Positions 59,601 through 64,000 of a stretch of DNA of 64,000 bases are shown here, in pieces. The translations under genes and the position numbers were made by a program. Each line of letters starts with the position of its first letter. The first letter of the stretch is position 1. This DNA comes from Polytrichum commune (Eukaryota; Streptophyta; Polytrichopsida; Polytrichales; Polytrichaceae), in the NCBI GenBank assembly GCA_950295325.1, contig OX485805.1, positions 6,882,501 to 6,946,500 on the forward strand, given 5' to 3'. The notes under the pieces were generated by a model that was given only the letters and a program-made list of their open reading frames with translations, had not been told where the DNA came from and did no database searches.

Positions 59601-62600
59601 TACGAATAAGAGAGATTAGTTTCCTTTATGCAGGCCATTGAGGCATCAGCCTTTGAACAACGGCAGAAAACTCTCCTTGAGATCACTAGTCTTCGGGAAC
59701 GTGAGGACAAGCTCACAAAAATGAAAGAAGCACTGGTAATGTGTACTATCTTATTCATTACCAAAATATGTCAATCTTGGTAAATGTGTGTCCATCTTAT
59801 TCTTTGAGTATTAAGCAGGAAAGGCGAGAAGAGAAACTTGATGAGAGAGAGCTCTCCCTAAGGGCAAAGGAAGAGGAGGTGGTACACGCGCGTAAGACTC
59901 TCTATGCTCAAGCTGATGATATAATTGCCTCGTTCGTCCCGTCCCTTTCCCTAACATCCCTCTTTCTGTGTGAATCACCTCACAATAACCTGTTTCTTGA
60001 ATCTTTCTGACATTGGGTGTCCCTTGAATTGTTTGAATACTTTGGCAATGGTAACCATAGTATGTATTTCATAGACCTGTCATGCATACAGTATCAATTC
60101 CAGAATTATCGAAGTAACTTCATATGTGCAGGGAAGCTTGAAATTTGACAAAGTGATAACTGAAGAAATGCAGGGTTCCTTCATAAACTGCAATGAATTG
60201 TCCTCAAGCTGCAAGCAATTATTGTAGGTGTATTTTGCCATCAACCTTAGGGATGATTCTGGATTTCAGACGGAGAACAGAACTGGAGGAGCAGTACAAG
60301 GAGCTTCGTAACCATCTCCATCACGAGCACATAATTCTTGAAGGTATAAAAAGTGTGCAACTCAGCTTCATACATTTACTCTGTAATGATCATATCTGCT
60401 CAGTGTCGAATGTATCACTACACTAAAAAAGGATAGCGCCTATGTTTGTCAACAGTAGCAAGAATTGTATTCTCTTTGCCCGCAGGTTACTCAAATAAGA
60501 CGTGGACTCTTTCTAACAGCCGTAACCGGGGCAACTTGATCACCCATTGGTCCTCCCCTACTAGGCTCGCCTAGCCCCTCGATACCCACAACTTTTGAAA
60601 TGTGGTCTTGCAACAATGATCATACCTGCTCCCTGACATATGTTTGACTATGCTAAGAAAAAGGATAACGCCAGTGTATGCCAACACTAGCAAGAATTAT
60701 ATAGTCTTTTCGCCCACATGCTAATGCCTCAAATAAAGAGGCAGACTCTTTCTTATAGCTGTATTTTGAGCAACTTGATCATCCATTGTTCCTCCCCTAC
60801 TAAGCTCCCTGAGCCCCTTGATGCCCACAACTTTTGAGATGACCAGTGGACCCAATGACCTCCACAATGATGATTGGGTGGACCACAGTGGGTTACATTA
60901 GCATGGCTTGGTGGAGAATGGAACCCACACCACTTGCAAGGTGGAGATGAGTCCCCACCACTAATGCTATTGGCTTCATGTTTTTCTCACTATACTCAGT
61001 TTTATCAGTGTCTAAGAGCTTGTTTGACACAAAATGTGCAATTTGACTAATCTTTGTGTCCGTCGCCTTGGAATCAGCTGAGAGAGAGAAGATGAAAGAT
61101 GACAAAATGGCCATGGCTATAGAACTTGCCGCATCACGTAGTGACAAGGAGCTTATACGTGCCCTTCACCATCGCATCATATTTGACGAAGAGAAACGTC
61201 AAACTTCTGTTGAAACCATCAAAGAGGTAGTAGGAACTATGTTACACCGGTATCACCTATTGGTGTGTGTTACCATTTGAAGTTACACGTTGTTATAACT
61301 TTTTACTGAGAGGATCATTTTCTACCAAGTAAGTTAAATCATGTTCCTTGATGTGCATACTAGCTATTTATGTTATTGGGGTAAACAATGATGTTCTCAT
61401 TATAGAGCAATAGCAACGTGCTAACTTCAATGGTGACCCACACTAATAGGTGATGTTGGTGCAGCTCCAAATTGTACAGTATCTTATCTCTGGCTCATTT
61501 GAAACATCTATAAGGAACTAGTTTTACATAGTGAGAATGTCAACACCTCATACTTTGAAAGAAATTTTGTTCTACAGTTGGAGGAAAGGCTTAAATGGCT
61601 AAGTTCACAACCTCCGAAGTTAGTTGATATGCAAGAGCAACAGTCTATGGTTCTCAAAAGGTAGGTTATAAAAATTTCAGTAATTTACATGTCTGTTCAC
61701 TCTACGAGGCGCACATATTCGCTTGCATTTATGGAGAATTTCCTCAATACTAGTGTACTATCGTGCCAATTCCTCAATTGAATTGAAAATCTAAACATCA
61801 ATGTTGATTTTCTTGCAATGTCATTGTTCAGAGTGTTGCAGAATAGAAGCCCTTTCACACTTAGTAGTGAGCTGTAGATCTTTTATTCATTTATACATCT
61901 CAACGTCGAATCTTACATAATTTCATGTTGGTGGTGCAAGTTTTGAGTGGGAGGAGCGATTGCAGGCAGCACAGGCTGAGCTTGAGCAAGTGCGGATTGA
62001 TCGACAAAAGAGTGAGAAAGAGTGCAAGTCACTTGAGTACAATATTCAACTTCAGGTGAAATATCTGGATGGCTAAAGTTCCATCATTTGTAATTTATCC
62101 TTGATGTAATTCCACACCAAGAATAAGTCCGGATTGAGTCTGAATTAGCTTAGAGGTATACCATTCTTTTCTGGGTAGACCTCACTCCAAATAATATTCC
62201 ACAAGTTCCTTGATTGATCCTCATGGTTGACTTTGAACTTCTAATTTACAAGGATGTGCATACATCATCATCCAATCATTTATTGGCATTAGAGTATTTT
62301 CTGTTTTCTAAAAATCTAGATTTTATTTACATTAAGTGATGTAATTAATAGATAAACCTCATTAGTTCAACCATTTCCTTGAATGATCCTTCTTGATCTT
62401 TCAAACAACCTCTTTTAATGGCTTCCAGTTTTTTTCAGTTACTATAATTTGAACTTTTGTCTGCTGTGGTGTGTGTAGGGGGTGGAGCTGGAAGCATTGA
62501 GAAGCCTTCAATTAGAGTGGGTTGCAGAGCGCAAGAGCCTCATGATCACTATTAATCAGCAAGAGGAAAACCTTCAGAAAGATGTATTAATTTATCACTC

Positions 62601-64000
62601 TCTGGCTCCAAAACATTCATCATTTCTCAATTAGAATTGAACGGAAGTCTGCTAAGAAGAAAAGATAAAATGCTCTAAAGGCACATACAGTAGAGATAAA
62701 TGACCTCAAAAGGCTGAGCACCTCTGAGAGCTGATGCTTTTGTAATTTTAGGAGTCTGACCTATCCAATGTGGAGACAGTGTTTTGAGCCATGTCTGCAT
62801 GATTCAAAAATTGCATAGTTGATGACCATTTTTGCATTATGCTATTCTTCCGCTTTTCCTCCTGATTTTTTTTATCTAAATCCTCCGGTAACCTGGATTT
62901 GTCTTTGCTGTTTTTTTTTCATATCCAGGAAACAAAGCTTCGACTGATAGGTGCAGAAAAAGAGAAGTGGACCATGCAACACAAGAAGCTTCTAATGAGA
63001 ATTGACCAGCTTGAGACTCTCAATAAGGAAGTGGTAGGTGAAAACCTGTTACGTAATTTGCACCATTGAACCAGGAAAATCCATGCTACTTTCTATATGG
63101 TGCTGATATTGTAACCTGCAAAGTATAAGAGGTTAGAGTTGGTTACAATCAGGATAATTATTGGTTCATCTGGCCTTGACCGCATTGCAGCAAGAGGAGA
63201 ATGTTAAGCTGGTTCATGAATTGGAGGTGCTTCAAAGTCAGCTGAAAATTGCTGAGAATGAGCTTCTTGAGACCACTATGCACTTGAAGCAGACGCAACA
63301 AGGTATGAAAAACATGTCAACTTTTTTGGCAGCATTTTTTAAGATGGATTTTACAAAGCCCAGGAGAAGAGTTATTCATAAGTAGCTGAAGACCATATTG
63401 TTTGTGGATTACTTTTTATTGATTGTCACAATTTTGTGCTTGCATTTTCAGTTTCTGGACTTCTTGAAAGTTCTGTCTAGATGTATGAAAGTTGTGGTCT
63501 GGCTTTGTGATGTATTTTGACTGTCATCATCCACTCACAAATGTTTCTAGCTCTGGAAATCGAGCGGCTGCAACACTGCACATTACGGTCCCACCTGAAT
63601 ACTCTGAATCCCCCATTCAGGTCTGTTCAAAACAAAGAGCTGTTATAGACTTCATGTCTGAAATTGGTGGTCTTGATCTTAATGTTCGAATTTGAAGCAA
63701 GAGATTAGGACTGAAGTTTTCCATGTTTTTCTGTGATCAGCTTTTAAAATCAATGATTTAATACCCAAGTCCCAGGTAGAAAGAGTTGGCTCACCGTGTG
63801 ATGTTTTCTGGACCAGAATGGATGTTGAAGCTTTAACACTTTTACAAGGAGCTGGTTTGAAAGGTAAATACAAGGATAGGACAAGAGTGAATGACAAGTC
63901 ATCGTGGCCAGACATGGAATGCAGAGAGAAGCCAGCTCAAAAAAGCTCGAATTCTAATGAGGTGATACTTGTTCATTACCCAGTTATCTCTTTTCCTACT
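56095..64000 (+). CDS. OFD1: OFD1-like centriole/basal-body protein (LisH plus coiled coils), 3' end outside the window
   Basis: Exons read by GT/AG and phase: 56095-56196, 56779-57045, 57953-58213, 58640-58804, 59140-59204, 59348-59456, 59634-59735, 59819-59931, 60270-60343, 61078-61226, 61578-61660, 61941-62055, 62479-62583, 62929-63033, 63191-63302 and 63551-63620, giving at least 665 residues. A further open block at ~63776-63960 (VERVGSPCDVFWTRM …) is probably exonic but its phase does not join exon 16 directly. Start: MDVESSGDPELSKEALRR, then LRSSGILDSLK|SQLRARLLEHL, the conserved OFD1 N-terminus. The LisH motif is at residues ~58-95 (RLLRSLFLDYLHKNGFTF). From ~residue 230 the protein is almost continuous coiled coil rich in Glu, Lys, Arg and Leu. 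OFD1 caps distal centrioles and basal bodies and supports ciliogenesis. In a plant this implies motile sperm. The donor at 58213 is the weakest junction. Confidence 0.85.
56609..56651 (+). repeat. (TG)n(AG)n microsatellite in OFD1 intron 1
   Basis: About 10 TG followed by about 11 AG dinucleotides. Confidence 0.85.
60419..60860 (+). repeat. ~220-bp tandem duplication in OFD1 intron 9
   Basis: Units at about 60419-60645 and 60646-60860 share CTAGCAAGAATT or GTAGCAAGAATT, CTCAAATAA, CAACTTGATCA, CCTCCCCTACTA and CCCACAACTTTTGA. They are moderately diverged. Confidence 0.75.

Noticed and set aside
60120-60175. Extra OFD1 exon between exons 8 and 9
   Set aside because: It is open in only one frame, and exon 8 (phase 2) joins exon 9 at 60270 directly with the coiled-coil frame preserved.
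1-64000. CRISPR array, bacterial operon or phage system
   Set aside because: Introns, tRNA structure without CCA and plant transposon families show eukaryotic nuclear DNA; no regularly spaced short identical repeats were seen.

Overview
This window looks like nuclear DNA from a land plant that makes flagellated sperm. The gene families are plant-like: a plastid-type atypical SDR, a GRAS protein and a NAM-associated Myb-like transposon protein. The right end carries a long intron-rich gene for an OFD1-type LisH/coiled-coil centriole and basal-body protein, which seed plants without motile sperm are expected to lack. With only four conserved protein genes and one tRNA in 64 kb, large introns and abundant old transposons, I infer a fern or lycophyte, less likely a bryophyte, cycad or Ginkgo. 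I cannot name the species.

Layout. 1-7.6 kb: an eight-exon atypical SDR gene (+) whose introns hold a LINE fragment, a Tourist-like MITE and a CCGGTT-rich repeat. 7.6-33 kb: repeat-rich intergenic DNA with an intact-looking tRNA-Ser(GCU), LINE 3' ends, several MITE families, a degenerate hAT element with a perfect 8-bp target duplication, an LTR-like segment and a broken pogo/CENP-B-type transposase. 33.8-35.8 kb: a single-exon GRAS gene (+). 36.5-47.8 kb: a Tc1-like transposase fragment, a PIF/Harbinger element carrying a Myb-like ORF with one nonsense codon, and a long degenerate L1-type LINE that was later hit by at least three short TIR elements with readable target duplications. 50.0-54.4 kb: a seven-exon UBR7-like gene (-). 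56.1 kb to the window end: the OFD1-like gene (+), incomplete at its 3' end.

The host genes do not form a pathway together. UBR7 and OFD1 are head to head, start codons about 1.66 kb apart, and the spacer is mostly a five-copy degenerate tandem array reaching to about 50 bp before the OFD1 start. Local tandem duplications of roughly 175-250 bp recur in this window, several inside introns. The best material for a second look is the Tc1-like transposase in a plant, the nested TE chronology in the LINE, the long hairpin inside the Harbinger element, and the tandem array in the UBR7/OFD1 spacer. I found no convincing new biological system. Exon coordinates come from reading GT/AG signals and phase by eye and are unverified by transcripts.
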